A stretch of DNA of 64,000 bases from Actinomycetaceae bacterium. GTDB taxonomy: Bacteria > Actinomycetota > Actinomycetes > Actinomycetales > Actinomycetaceae. How positions within the stretch are numbered: the first letter of the stretch is position 1; every line of letters starts with the position of its first letter. The position numbers were made by a program, and so were the translations under genes. Under the pieces are notes generated by a model. It had not been told where the DNA came from, made no database searches, and saw only the letters and a list, made by a program, of their open reading frames with translations. Positions 47,443 to 55,254 of this stretch are shown here, in pieces. The stretch lies in NCBI GenBank assembly GCA_030524055.1, contig JAUNHH010000001.1, positions 234,156-298,155 on the forward strand. The letters are read 5' to 3'.

Positions 47443-48111
47443 ATGTATCGTCACCAACGCCGTATCGCTCTGCCCGTGGGCGCAATTACCCTTGCGCTTT
47501 CCCTCTCTGCCTGCTCCATTGGACTCACCTCTGACTCAGCTTCTTCCGCTAAATCAGCGTCAACGGGAAATTCACATTCAGCAACTCAAGGGGGCGAAAT
47601 CCCCGCAGGCTGGAAGAAAGTCACAGCAAAAACCGCTGGCATTTCACTGGCAGTACCTGAAGACTGGGCTGGCTTAGGTGATGACGTTGATGAAGAGACC
47701 GCTACTGCTAACCTTGAGCAGATTGCTAATGAAGAGGCACTGAGTAAGATTGTCAGTGAACAGCGCACGGGTAGCGATATTCTCTATATAACACCCGGAC
47801 CTGCTACCTCTTCTTTTGAGATGATAGAGGTCTCATCTGATCTCGAATCAGCGGAGAAAATCACCTCAATAGAGACCCTCAAAGAAACCCTTCCATCTAC
47901 TTCGCGAGAGCTCGCACGCAATATCGAAGAAATCGACACCCCTCTTGGCAAAGGATATGTTTTTGATGCTGAGATCGAGGGGCTGAAATTCAAGGACCTA
48001 TATGTGCCGAATAATAAGGGGCAGTTCGTCGAGGTTCTTTTCCTTGCTCTCGATGAGGACACTGTGACGCAGCGTTACGAGGCTGTCCTCAAGACCCTCT
48101 CTGTTGAGTAA
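47443..48111 (+). CDS. Array lipoprotein 5 (type 2)
   Basis: 222 residues, one of the two shortest. Lipobox LSAC (C24), a short linker (GLTSDSASSAKSAST) and a type 2 domain: GWKKVTAKTAGISLAVPEDW, DDVDEETATANLEQ, later TPLGKGYVFDAE, ending TLSVE. ATG 47443 has GAAAGAGG upstream. The type 2 domain shares K-x-V and an 'I-S-L-x-VP' strand with lipoproteins 6, 8 and 9. Confidence 0.78.
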   Translation: MYRHQRRIALPVGAITLALSLSACSIGLTSDSASSAKSASTGNSHSATQGGEIPAGWKKVTAKTAGISLAVPEDWAGLGDDVDEETATANLEQIANEEALSKIVSEQRTGSDILYITPGPATSSFEMIEVSSDLESAEKITSIETLKETLPSTSRELARNIEEIDTPLGKGYVFDAEIEGLKFKDLYVPNNKGQFVEVLFLALDEDTVTQRYEAVLKTLSVE

Positions 48112-48162
48112 GGCAAGAGGACTCCTCTTAAGGCCTTTCCTTGAAGACACTCACCCTGTTTT

Positions 48163-48195
48163 CTGTGGGCTCGCCGCACCGCGGCGAGCCCACAG
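48163..48195. terminator. Terminator hairpin after lipoprotein 5
   Basis: A perfect 15-bp stem (CTGTGGGCTCGCCGC and its complement) with a 3-base loop, 51 bases after the stop. The same stem family follows lipoproteins 6, 7 and 9. The remaining sequence to 48400 shows no gene or clear element. Confidence 0.85.
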
Positions 48196-48400
48196 TATTG
48201 CTCCGATATGCGTCCTGGCAGCAAGTCACCCTCCAGTGATACACACTACATATCGGCAAAAAATCTGCCTCACACCGCTTGAGCCCATCGCAAAAAGTTC
48301 TCTGGCACCGAGAGATAAACATGCAGGTAGCTTTATTGAAGGTCGCCCCACCGGCGCACAGAGTTGTCTCGATTAACCATCTACTCCTCCCTATCTCCTT

Positions 48401-48448
48401 CACCTCTTTCACGCAGCACATATGAAATTTTCCCTTTAGGGTGCTGAT
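48401..48448 (+). promoter_or_regulatory. Duplicated upstream module of lipoprotein 6
   Basis: The second copy of the module seen at 47356-47403, with the CTTTAGGGTGCTGAT end identical. It lies 40 bases before the gene. Confidence 0.6.
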
Positions 48449-48488
48449 ATAGCCTCGCAATTGGAGGTGACGACAGAAAGGCCGTTTT

Positions 48489-49295
48489 ATGTACCTTCGA
48501 CAACACCGTGCCGCCCTTGCTGCTAGCGCAGCTGCTTTCGCTCTCCTCCTGTCAGCATGCGCAGGTGGCACCGCCAGCCAGTCCGGTAGCGCCAACTCGG
48601 CACCCAGCGACCCAGTTGACTCGGCAGCCAGTTCCCTTGACGCCTCGACTAGTTCTGCAGATTCCTCTACTTCAGCAGCGAGCACCTCAAGCGATAGTGC
48701 GCCTTCGGTCTCCACCAACGCACAGTCATCGGACTCAGCGTCAAGTGCCTCTACTGCCGGCTCAATCCCCGGTGGCGAAATTCCTGAGGGCTGGAAGAAA
48801 GTCACAGCTAAAACCTCTGGTATCTCGCTGGCAGTCCCTGAAGATTGGCAGGGCGTCGGCCAGGACATTGACGAGGAAACAGCTAAGTCCACTATCGAGC
48901 AGGCCACTCAGGGGAACGAGCAGCAGGCACAAGCGCTCAGCGCTCAGCGTCCTACAAACGACATTGCCTACTTCACCGCAGGGCAAGGTGAGGGCACACT
49001 TGAACTGATTCTTGTTGGACAGCAGGCAATACCTGAAGCGGCACTCACATCGCCAGACACGCTCAAACAGGGAATCCAATCTCGTGGACAGCTCACAGTG
49101 CACAATGTTGAAGAGATTCAAACACCCACGGGCAAGGGCTTTCTAGCTGACATTGAGTCCAATGGAGTGAAGGGAAAGGATCTCTATATCTCAAATGGCA
49201 AGGGGAACTACTATGAAGTTGCAATCTTGGCCTTTGAGGAAGAGACACTGAATGAACGCTACGAGAAGGTCCTCAAGTCAATCTCTGTAGAGTGA
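48489..49295 (+). CDS. Array lipoprotein 6 (type 2)
   Basis: 268 residues with lipobox LSAC (C24), an extended Ser/Ala/Thr-rich linker (about 28-95) and the domain GWKKVTAKTSGISLAVPEDW, then DIDEETAKSTIEQ, TPTGKGFLADIE, ending SISVE. It is the closest relative of lipoprotein 5 in domain and promoter, so it is probably a recent duplicate with a longer linker. Ribosome site GAAAGG. Confidence 0.8.
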   Translation: MYLRQHRAALAASAAAFALLLSACAGGTASQSGSANSAPSDPVDSAASSLDASTSSADSSTSAASTSSDSAPSVSTNAQSSDSASSASTAGSIPGGEIPEGWKKVTAKTSGISLAVPEDWQGVGQDIDEETAKSTIEQATQGNEQQAQALSAQRPTNDIAYFTAGQGEGTLELILVGQQAIPEAALTSPDTLKQGIQSRGQLTVHNVEEIQTPTGKGFLADIESNGVKGKDLYISNGKGNYYEVAILAFEEETLNERYEKVLKSISVE

Positions 49296-49343
49296 AGTAA
49301 GCGGACTCTTCTGACGCCTTTCCTTGAAGAAAGGCCCCTATTT

Positions 49344-49380
49344 GCCTCTGGGCCCGTCGCAGTGCGGCGGGCCCAGAGGC
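49344..49380. terminator. Terminator hairpin after lipoprotein 6
   Basis: A 17-bp stem with one wobble (GCCTCTGGGCCCGTCGC with its complement) and a 3-base AGT loop, the same loop as after lipoprotein 7. Confidence 0.85.
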
Positions 49381-49645
49381 ATTTGAGACTAGTGAAGCAC
49401 CTCTTTCAGGCCACTCTTTTTTCGGGTTATCGGCAATAATGTGTGTTTTTGGTGGGGGTGTTGTGGGTGGGTTGGATGCACCAGACGGTCATTGGGCGAC
49501 ATTTTTGCCTGAAATTGGGCTTTTTGTCGCCGTTTGCGCGTGTGGTGTCGCGATTCTTATAGCGGGCTGGTGCCGTTGGAGTGCACGCCAGTGTTGGGAC
49601 ATGTTTTTCGCAGCCGATCTGCATCTGGCCCGAGGTAGGTCTTCA

Positions 49646-49706
49646 GGACAAACCGCCGCGAGGACGCATTTTTGGCGGCACATTCTTGTTGTGGTGGCGG
49701 GTTGTC
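49646..49706 (+). repeat. 61-bp palindromic element, copy 2
   Basis: It starts GGACAAACCGCCGCGAGGAC and ends GGCGGGTTGTC; the arms are complementary at most positions. It is the first of three copies in the 49296-50196 non-coding stretch. Sequence to its left (49439-49645) has a shorter GGCGACA/TGTCGCC pairing at about 49495-49526, but no gene I can support. Confidence 0.8.
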
Positions 49707-49791
49707 AGTCGGCGCAGCGGGCCCGGAATTGGTGACCTGAGCAAATAGATGCAGACTTGGTGGCCAGGCGCCTATCCGCACCGGGCCAGGC

Positions 49792-49852
49792 GGACAAACC
49801 GCTGCGAGGACGCATTTTCCTGCCGCAATTGTCATCATGGGCGCGCTTTGTC
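49792..49852 (+). repeat. 61-bp palindromic element, copy 3
   Basis: GGACAAACCGCTGCGAGGAC ... GGGCGCGCTTTGTC, offset 146 bases from copy 2. The interspace AATTG..GACCTG.GCAAATAG recurs after copy 3, so the duplicated unit is longer than the palindrome. Confidence 0.8.
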
Positions 49853-49898
49853 AGTCGGGGGCTGTTCGACTGTAATTGCCGACCTGGGCAAATAGCGG

Positions 49899-49909
49899 CC
49901 CCGCCCTCG
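49899..49909 (-). repeat. Dispersed GC word, single copy
   Basis: An exact minus copy between palindromes 3 and 4. It carries the flank GACCTGGGCAAAT, whose reverse complement also flanks the copy at 16732. Confidence 0.9.
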
Positions 49910-49916
49910 CACATCT

Positions 49917-49977
49917 GGACAACCCGCCGCCACGACGCATTTCCGCGCGGCGATTGTCGTCATGGGCGCGCTTTGTT
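49917..49977 (+). repeat. 61-bp palindromic element, copy 4
   Basis: GGACAACCCGCCGCCACGAC ... GGGCGCGCTTTGTT, offset 125 bases from copy 3. No coding sequence is supported between 49296 and 50196. Confidence 0.8.
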
Positions 49978-50196
49978 CTGGATAAAGACCACACATCAGG
50001 GCCGTTGACGCATAGGAGGCGTCCATGATGCTCTCAGAGCATAGAAACCCTAATTTTTCCGTGCGTCCCCAACGAAAAACCCGATAACTGTACACACATT
50101 CACACCGTTAACCCCTTTTTTCTTTGATGCTCTATGGTTAGGGGTATAGGAAGTTATAGATCCCTGTGACTTTCCGAGATTCCAGAAAGGTCTCCT

Positions 50197-51009
50197 ATGC
50201 GTTTGTCAATCCGTCATGCCGCATTTGCTGTTACGGCAGTTGCTGCCCTCGTCTTGTCCGCGTGTGGTGGGGCAGGTAATGCGCCAGCCTCGTCCACTTC
50301 TAGCAGCGATATCTCTACCTCCAGCGATAGCGCCGCTTCCGTTTCTGACGCTAATAACGCTGAATCCTCTACGGATTCCGATACCAGTTCCGAGTCTTCT
50401 TCTGGTTCCGACTCCTCCACATCGACCAGTGAGACCCAGTCATCCTCAGCCAGTACTGCAGATTCCTCTACTTCTTCTGCCGGGACGACCGTTGAGGCTC
50501 AACCAGCTCCTGAAGGCTGGAAGATGGTCAAGACAGGTAACTCGCCGCTCTCCTTTGCTGTTCCCGCCGATTGGGTAGACCTCAGCGCGAGTGTTTCTGA
50601 CGAAGATGCTCAGGCCGCCCTTGAAGGCGCTGGCGTGCCAGCAGAAGTCGCCCAAGACTCGCTTAGCAAACGTGGCATGACGGATCTCATGTTTGTCAGT
50701 CTTAATCCTGAGGCCCCTGGGGATTCTTTCTACACGCTGAGTGTCGTTCTCCCTGAAGCTGCCTTCGCCTCCGATGATCTTCTCAAAAAGCAACTAGAAG
50801 TTGGAGGACTCTCTATTAGCACAATCACAAAGGAGCCATCACCTGTTGGCGAGGTCCGGCTTCTTGAAACAGAGAGGGAAGGATTCCATATAGCTATTCT
50901 TATCATCCCAACCGGTGACGGGAAAGCAATTTCCTTCTACTCAGCAAGTATCGACCAACAACGCGCAAAGGACAATGCCCGCACTGTGATCTCCACTCTG
51001 ACCAAGTAG
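50197..51009 (+). CDS. Array lipoprotein 7 (type 1)
   Basis: 270 residues with lipobox LSAC (C23), a Ser/Asp/Thr-rich acidic linker (about 28-95) and the domain GWKMVKTGNSPLSFAVPADW, ending VISTLTK. It is a type 1 member placed between type 2 genes and behind the palindrome cluster. Its leader (TAGGGGTATAGGAAGTTATA) resembles that of lipoproteins 1 and 3. Ribosome site GAAAGG. Confidence 0.8.
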   Translation: MRLSIRHAAFAVTAVAALVLSACGGAGNAPASSTSSSDISTSSDSAASVSDANNAESSTDSDTSSESSSGSDSSTSTSETQSSSASTADSSTSSAGTTVEAQPAPEGWKMVKTGNSPLSFAVPADWVDLSASVSDEDAQAALEGAGVPAEVAQDSLSKRGMTDLMFVSLNPEAPGDSFYTLSVVLPEAAFASDDLLKKQLEVGGLSISTITKEPSPVGEVRLLETEREGFHIAILIIPTGDGKAISFYSASIDQQRAKDNARTVISTLTK

Positions 51010-51041
51010 TAAAGCAGAGCGGAAATCTCCTTCGCCTCTTT

Positions 51042-51074
51042 CTGTGGGCCCGTCGCAGTGCGACGGGCCCACAG
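51042..51074 (+). terminator. Terminator after lipoprotein 7
   Basis: A perfect 15-bp stem (CTGTGGGCCCGTCGC and its complement), loop AGT, followed by TCTTTTT. This is a canonical Rho-independent terminator. Confidence 0.92.
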
Positions 51075-51096
51075 TCTTTTTCCGAGCAGAAATCGT

Positions 51097-51119
51097 GAGC
51101 ACACTCTAAGCTGAATCCT
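51097..51119 (+). promoter_or_regulatory. Duplicated upstream module of lipoprotein 8
   Basis: GAGCACACTCTAAGCTGAATCC is repeated almost exactly before lipoprotein 9 (51891-51914). TAAGCT fits a -10 box. Confidence 0.6.
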
Positions 51120-51155
51120 GGATAGCACCAATGAAGAGCGTCCGGGGGCAGCATC

Positions 51156-51812
51156 ATGAAATACCTACAACGCAGTTTTTTCACCTTTTGCTGCGCTATT
51201 GCGCTAGTAGTGGCGGGGTGCGCGGCTCCAACCTCAAGTGGAATTACCGTCGGAGGTGGCAGCAATGAAGGCAACACTGCTAGCACCGAAGGCCATTCTG
51301 AAAAGTGGAAGAAAGTCACAGGTGCCACCTCTGGGATCTCACTGGAGGTACCAGAAAATTGGTATCCCATCGGCCAGGAAGTTGACGATACAACAGCCAG
51401 GTCGAATATCGAAAAGGTCACAAAGGGCGATAGCGACTTCAAGGAAATCGCCGAAAATCAGCGTGAAGCTAACGATATTGCGTATATCTACCCCAACCCG
51501 GGTGGCGGGGCCCCTGAGGCGGTTCTTCTGGGTAGACAAAAAATCCCTGTCGCCACGCTCAGTTCAACAACAGTCCTGAGGCGAGAACTTGAAGCCAATC
51601 CGGAATTCACTGTGCATCACGTTGAAGAGATCCAAAGTCCGTTGGGACAAGGATATATGGCAGACATTGAACTCACTGGAGATGTCAAGGGAAAGGACAT
51701 CTACGTCCCGAATGGCAAAGGGTTCTACTTTGAGGTAGCCCTCCTGTCACAGGATGAAAGTGCCTTGAAACAACGCTATGAGAAGGTCCTTCAGTCACTA
51801 TCTCTTGACTGA
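51156..51812 (+). CDS. Array lipoprotein 8 (type 2)
   Basis: 218 residues, the shortest member. Lipobox VAGC (C22), a short Gly/Ser/Asn linker and the domain KWKKVTGATSGISLEVPENW, then DDTTARSNIEKVT and SPLGQGYMADIE, ending SLSLD. K replaces G at the domain start. It is followed by a degraded form of the array terminator (51830-51870) with no perfect stem. Confidence 0.8.
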   Translation: MKYLQRSFFTFCCAIALVVAGCAAPTSSGITVGGGSNEGNTASTEGHSEKWKKVTGATSGISLEVPENWYPIGQEVDDTTARSNIEKVTKGDSDFKEIAENQREANDIAYIYPNPGGGAPEAVLLGRQKIPVATLSSTTVLRRELEANPEFTVHHVEEIQSPLGQGYMADIELTGDVKGKDIYVPNGKGFYFEVALLSQDESALKQRYEKVLQSLSLD

Positions 51813-51890
51813 ATAGCGGAGTCTCTCCGCATTCCTGTGTTCTCGCTCCACTGCGACGATCTCACATTCTTTTCTTCGAGCACAAACTTC

Positions 51891-51914
51891 GCGCACACTC
51901 TAAGCTGAATTCCT
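51891..51914 (+). promoter_or_regulatory. Duplicated upstream module of lipoprotein 9
   Basis: GCGCACACTCTAAGCTGAAT, the second copy of the module at 51097, 34 bases before the gene. Confidence 0.6.
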
Positions 51915-51947
51915 ATCCCGAGCATTAACACCATTCAGGGGCAAGAA

Positions 51948-52736
51948 ATGAAACACCTACGCCACAGTCTCCTCGCGATTTCCTGCGCTATTGCTCTACT
52001 AGCTGCAGGATGCGCAGGCCCTTCTTCAAGTGGGCTCAGCGTCGCAGATGGCAATGACGAGACTGACAACTCAGCATCCGCGTCCTCCTCCCCAGAGCCA
52101 AGTCAATCCTCTAAAGACACCACGGCAGAGCCCGAGAAGAAGGCTACGGATACCCCTCCATCGGTTGAGGAGAAAAAGCCCGAAGAAAAGCCTGAGGACA
52201 AGCCCTCAGCTACCCCCAGTGCACAGATCCCCGATGGGTGGAAGAAAGTCACTGGCAAGAAATCGGGCGTTTCTTTCGCCGTCCCCAATGATTGGGTGGG
52301 TTTCGGCCAGGATACTGACGAGGAGACATCACGCAAAAACGTTGAGTCAATTAGCCCAAGTCCAGAGGCAGCAGAGGAAGCCCTGAAACTACGGCCAGAC
52401 TCCGATCTTCTCTACGCCTCACCGGAGATGGGGGGCATAACTAAGAGCGTGATTCTGTCATCAGAAGGCTTTCCAGAGATCCTCTGGAATACAGAGGAAA
52501 AAGCGAGAAAGGCTTATGAGAGAAACCCTGCCTTCAAGTTGGAAAAGATTGAGGAAGTTGACTCTCCCGTTGGCAAGATTCTCGTAGCAACAGGAGAAAG
52601 CAACGGATTCAGAACCAGAGATTTCTATGCACCCAACGGAAAAGGACAAGTCTACGAGATCGCACTACTCGGTTTCGACGATGCAGAAGTAGATGAACGT
52701 TCAAAGAAAATCATCGCCTCCCTCTCCCATAAATAG
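51948..52736 (+). CDS. Array lipoprotein 9 (type 2)
   Basis: 262 residues with lipobox AAGC (C22) and a linker rich in Glu/Lys/Pro (KKPEEKPEDKPS, residues 28-95), unlike the Ser-rich ones. The domain is GWKKVTGKKSGVSFAVPNDW, then DTDEETSRKNVES and SPVGKILVATGE, ending ASLSHK. It is the closest relative of lipoprotein 8 by promoter and signal peptide. Confidence 0.8.
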   Translation: MKHLRHSLLAISCAIALLAAGCAGPSSSGLSVADGNDETDNSASASSSPEPSQSSKDTTAEPEKKATDTPPSVEEKKPEEKPEDKPSATPSAQIPDGWKKVTGKKSGVSFAVPNDWVGFGQDTDEETSRKNVESISPSPEAAEEALKLRPDSDLLYASPEMGGITKSVILSSEGFPEILWNTEEKARKAYERNPAFKLEKIEEVDSPVGKILVATGESNGFRTRDFYAPNGKGQVYEIALLGFDDAEVDERSKKIIASLSHK

Positions 52737-52758
52737 CAGGCACTGACCTCTCGCCCGT

Positions 52759-52794
52759 AAAGGTGGGCTCGCTAAAAATAGCGAGCCCACCTTT
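52759..52794 (+). terminator. Terminator after lipoprotein 9
   Basis: A 16-bp perfect stem (AAAGGTGGGCTCGCTA and its complement) with a 4-base loop, then TTTTTCTCC. It closes the array. Confidence 0.92.
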
Positions 52795-52809
52795 TTCTCC
52801 AAGCACATT

Positions 52810-52820
52810 CCCCGCCCTCG
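52810..52820 (-). repeat. Dispersed GC word, single copy
   Basis: An exact minus copy between the array terminator and the YagU-like gene end. Confidence 0.9.
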
Positions 52821-52860
52821 TTCAGACAATTCGAGATACGAGAAATGCGCGCGATATCGC

Positions 52861-53442
52861 CTAGCGACTATTCAGCGGCACTTCAGCATCAGGTTCTTTA
52901 GTGATGCGGTTACGTAGATCGCGTCGAACAATTTCAATGGACCAGACCCAGAGAATGTGACCGAAGCATTCTGAGAAGTGTTCGTCCCAGGTCTGACCTC
53001 CAGGCACCCAAGGAAAGGGGGTGGGGACAAGACCGGTAAGTGGCATGAGGACGACATGGAAGAAAATCCAGGCAATAAAGCCAAAGACAGCACCCTGCCA
53101 CATTTTAATTCTGGGGAAATACTCGGCAACGACGCAGTAGAATAGGGCGACGATAATAGCAAAGGCAAAGTGCACAATAAAGGAATAGATCGGCCCTCCA
53201 TTTCCATTAAAGTACACCAGCGTGTGGCTTTGTTCGGGACTCATACCAAACCACAATTCCAGCATTGTTTGCGGGGGGTTCGTTGCATTGCGTTCTGGGG
53301 TTCGCGGCGGGAAAGGTACTTCCCACCCGAATTTCACAATGGCAGATAACGCTCCCGCAATCACGCCGACTAAAAGGGCCACGCCAATACGGCGTCTAGA
53401 GGCCTCAGTACGCCCCAATACCTTGGTGACAATTTCAGACAT
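52861..53442 (-). CDS. YagU-like (DUF1440) membrane protein
   Basis: A 193-residue inner-membrane protein with four hydrophobic segments (about 20-38, 86-106, 115-137 and 163-178) and the conserved FGMSPEQSHTLVYF and GLVPTPFPWVPGGQTWDEHFSE segments of the YagU/DUF1440 family. In E. coli YagU is linked to acid tolerance; the role here is inferred. It is convergent with the lipoprotein array. Confidence 0.87.
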   Translation of the reverse strand: MSEIVTKVLGRTEASRRRIGVALLVGVIAGALSAIVKFGWEVPFPPRTPERNATNPPQTMLELWFGMSPEQSHTLVYFNGNGGPIYSFIVHFAFAIIVALFYCVVAEYFPRIKMWQGAVFGFIAWIFFHVVLMPLTGLVPTPFPWVPGGQTWDEHFSECFGHILWVWSIEIVRRDLRNRITKEPDAEVPLNSR

Positions 53443-53663
53443 TTTCCCTCCTCAATAGTGATGAACGCGCCCTCATCTCCGGAATCATGCCGGCAGTGGC
53501 AGCGCTGTTGGCCCATCATGCCCCATCCGCAGGGATCTATGTAAGTATTTACGCGGGCATGTCGATTGGCCTGTTCCTGCCAAGATTGGCAGGCAAGGCA
53601 GGTGGGACTATAGGGCAGAATGCGGTGGTGGGGGCGGGAGTCGCGCCGGGGTTCATTGGGGAG

Positions 53664-53725
53664 AACAAAGCGCGCCCGCAACGCAGATTGGCTGCTCAGA
53701 AATACGTCGTGGTGGCGATTTGTCC
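53664..53725 (-). repeat. 61-bp palindromic element, copy 5 (inverted)
   Basis: Read on minus: GGACAAATCGCCACCACGAC ... GGGCGCGCTTTGTT. It is closest to copy 4. Together with copy 6 and one GC word it fills the 53443-53930 gap, where I see no gene. Confidence 0.78.
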
Positions 53726-53732
53726 TAACGTA

Positions 53733-53743
53733 CGAGGGCGGGG
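53733..53743 (+). repeat. Dispersed GC word, single copy
   Basis: An exact plus copy between palindromes 5 and 6. The flank CCATTTGCGCAG resembles the flank at 16745. Confidence 0.9.
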
Positions 53744-53789
53744 CCGCCATTTGCGCAGTGCCAATGACAAACCAACGGCCCGAATTGAT

Positions 53790-53847
53790 ATACCACCCCC
53801 ACAACGACAATTACCGCCCAAAAAAGCGTCCTGGCAGCGCTTTGTCC
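53790..53847 (-). repeat. 61-bp palindromic element, copy 6 (inverted, one end diverged)
   Basis: Read on minus: GGACAAAGCGCTGCCAGGAC ... AATTGTCGTTGTGGGGGTGG. One arm end is lost. It lies just beyond the 3' end of the DUF418 pair. Confidence 0.65.
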
Positions 53848-53930
53848 TGACCTAGCAGGACGGGCCTCACGCCCAGAATATAGCAGTGGCGCCCTTGTGC
53901 GATGTACAAGGGCGCCACAGAGCAGACTAT

Positions 53931-55232
53931 TTACTGAGCAGCGGGAGCGTACTGCGGCACTGGATACTGAGTTGGCTTCATACTGCGCGCCACCAGATTG
54001 CGAAGAAGCACCTCAAATGGCCCGCGTTTCCAGCCCGCCTTCTCCATGACCACGCACATCACCACTGTCACTATCCATACTCCTACAGCAATCGCAGCAG
54101 CAACACCTTCAGACAGACTTGTTACCCCTGAGATTTGCAGGAGAGCGCAAATAATCAAGAAGAGGACGGTTTGGCTGAGGTAGGCCGTCATTGAACGACG
54201 CCCAACGGAAGACATGACCCAGCGCCAACCGGTCAATCTTTCACGAGCTGGCCCTGCAAGAAGCGTGAGGAGCGCAAGCCATCCTGCAGCTCCGAAAATC
54301 CCACCAAGAACGCGCAACTCTAAACTGCCAAGAAATACTGAAGGAGAAAACCCAACTTTAGACAGTGCCCACGGCAATGCGAGTAGTCCTGCGAGAGCTA
54401 AACCGCCAATACCCACAGACCACAGTAGCCTGCGGTAACGTTCCGGGTGGGTGATGATGTCGGTATCAGCCAGACGCGCTCCAATCACCACACTGGGGAC
54501 AATCAAGGACAGCAATGGTTGGGAAATCAACACAAGTGGCACCCATAAGATAATATTCTGAAGTGGGTTAAAGAGTGTCTGATTCTGAAGTGCCTGATCT
54601 TGATAATTCACCCCCATAAACTGCACAGCCCATTCTTTACCTATGAACATAAAGGCACTAAGAAGAAGGATAATGCCAGAAACACTATAGAGGATACCCC
54701 ATTTTTTGTGGGCAATAAGTGCACCTAATAGTAAGGCTACTACGGCATAGGCACCGATAATGTCACCGATAAAAAATAGGCCGTGAATCGCGCCAAAAAG
54801 CAACATCCACCAGCCGCGTTTAATGACAAGACGACTCCCCTCACGTACTCCCTCGTGAGAGAAAACCCGATACCACTGTTCCTGTGCCTCCTGGTCCGCA
54901 GGCGTCACATTGGCGGCGGCAAACTGTGCTTGCCGCGTGGCAATATGTTTTTCCCTCAAGCGATTGACCATTGTCATCAGGCCAAAGCCAAAGAGCATCG
55001 AGAATAAGGGGTAAGCACGCCAATCAATAAACATTATGCGCACTAGAAGCATCCATTGCTCGATGACTGTTTCCTCCGCCTTTTCGGGGAAGGTTAAGAT
55101 CCAAAAAGGCACATTGGCAATAGCGATTAATAGCAGCATAAAGCCACGTGCGACATCAGGTGCCGGATAGCGTAGGCCTCCAGTAAACGAGGGGAAAGTA
55201 TCACCAGAGCTATTGGGGGTTGATATAGCCAT
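53931..55232 (-). CDS. DUF418-family membrane protein, paralog 2
   Basis: 433 residues with about ten hydrophobic segments. DUF418 signature: RYPAPDVARGFMLLLIAIAN near the N-terminus, GRRSMTAYLSQTVLF and a C-terminal GPFEVLLRNLV. The family (YeiB/YxaH) is of unknown function and probably transports or modifies something at the membrane. ATG 55232 has AGGAG 11 bases upstream; a longer frame from 55346 would run into the neighbouring gene. It lies 22 bases after its paralog, in one operon. Confidence 0.88.
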   Translation of the reverse strand: MAISTPNSSGDTFPSFTGGLRYPAPDVARGFMLLLIAIANVPFWILTFPEKAEETVIEQWMLLVRIMFIDWRAYPLFSMLFGFGLMTMVNRLREKHIATRQAQFAAANVTPADQEAQEQWYRVFSHEGVREGSRLVIKRGWWMLLFGAIHGLFFIGDIIGAYAVVALLLGALIAHKKWGILYSVSGIILLLSAFMFIGKEWAVQFMGVNYQDQALQNQTLFNPLQNIILWVPLVLISQPLLSLIVPSVVIGARLADTDIITHPERYRRLLWSVGIGGLALAGLLALPWALSKVGFSPSVFLGSLELRVLGGIFGAAGWLALLTLLAGPARERLTGWRWVMSSVGRRSMTAYLSQTVLFLIICALLQISGVTSLSEGVAAAIAVGVWIVTVVMCVVMEKAGWKRGPFEVLLRNLVARSMKPTQYPVPQYAPAAQ

Positions 55233-55254
55233 TCCTGACACTCCTATGTGGACT

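Noticed and set aside
49646..49977. CRISPR-like array (three repeats with about 65-85 base spacers)
   Set aside because: The repeats are 61-bp diverged palindromes, the spacers partly resemble each other, and no cas gene is present.
49439..50095. Several open frames of 60-98 codons on both strands in the palindrome cluster
   Set aside because: They follow the repeat units, have no ribosome sites and no domain features.
43744..52736. Classifying the lipoprotein array as ABC transporter binding proteins
   Set aside because: The domain is too short for a periplasmic-binding fold, and no permease or ATPase gene is near.
53487..53855. Plus frame of 122 codons between yagU-like and DUF418 genes
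   Set aside because: It runs through two palindromic elements and a GC word; no protein-like features.
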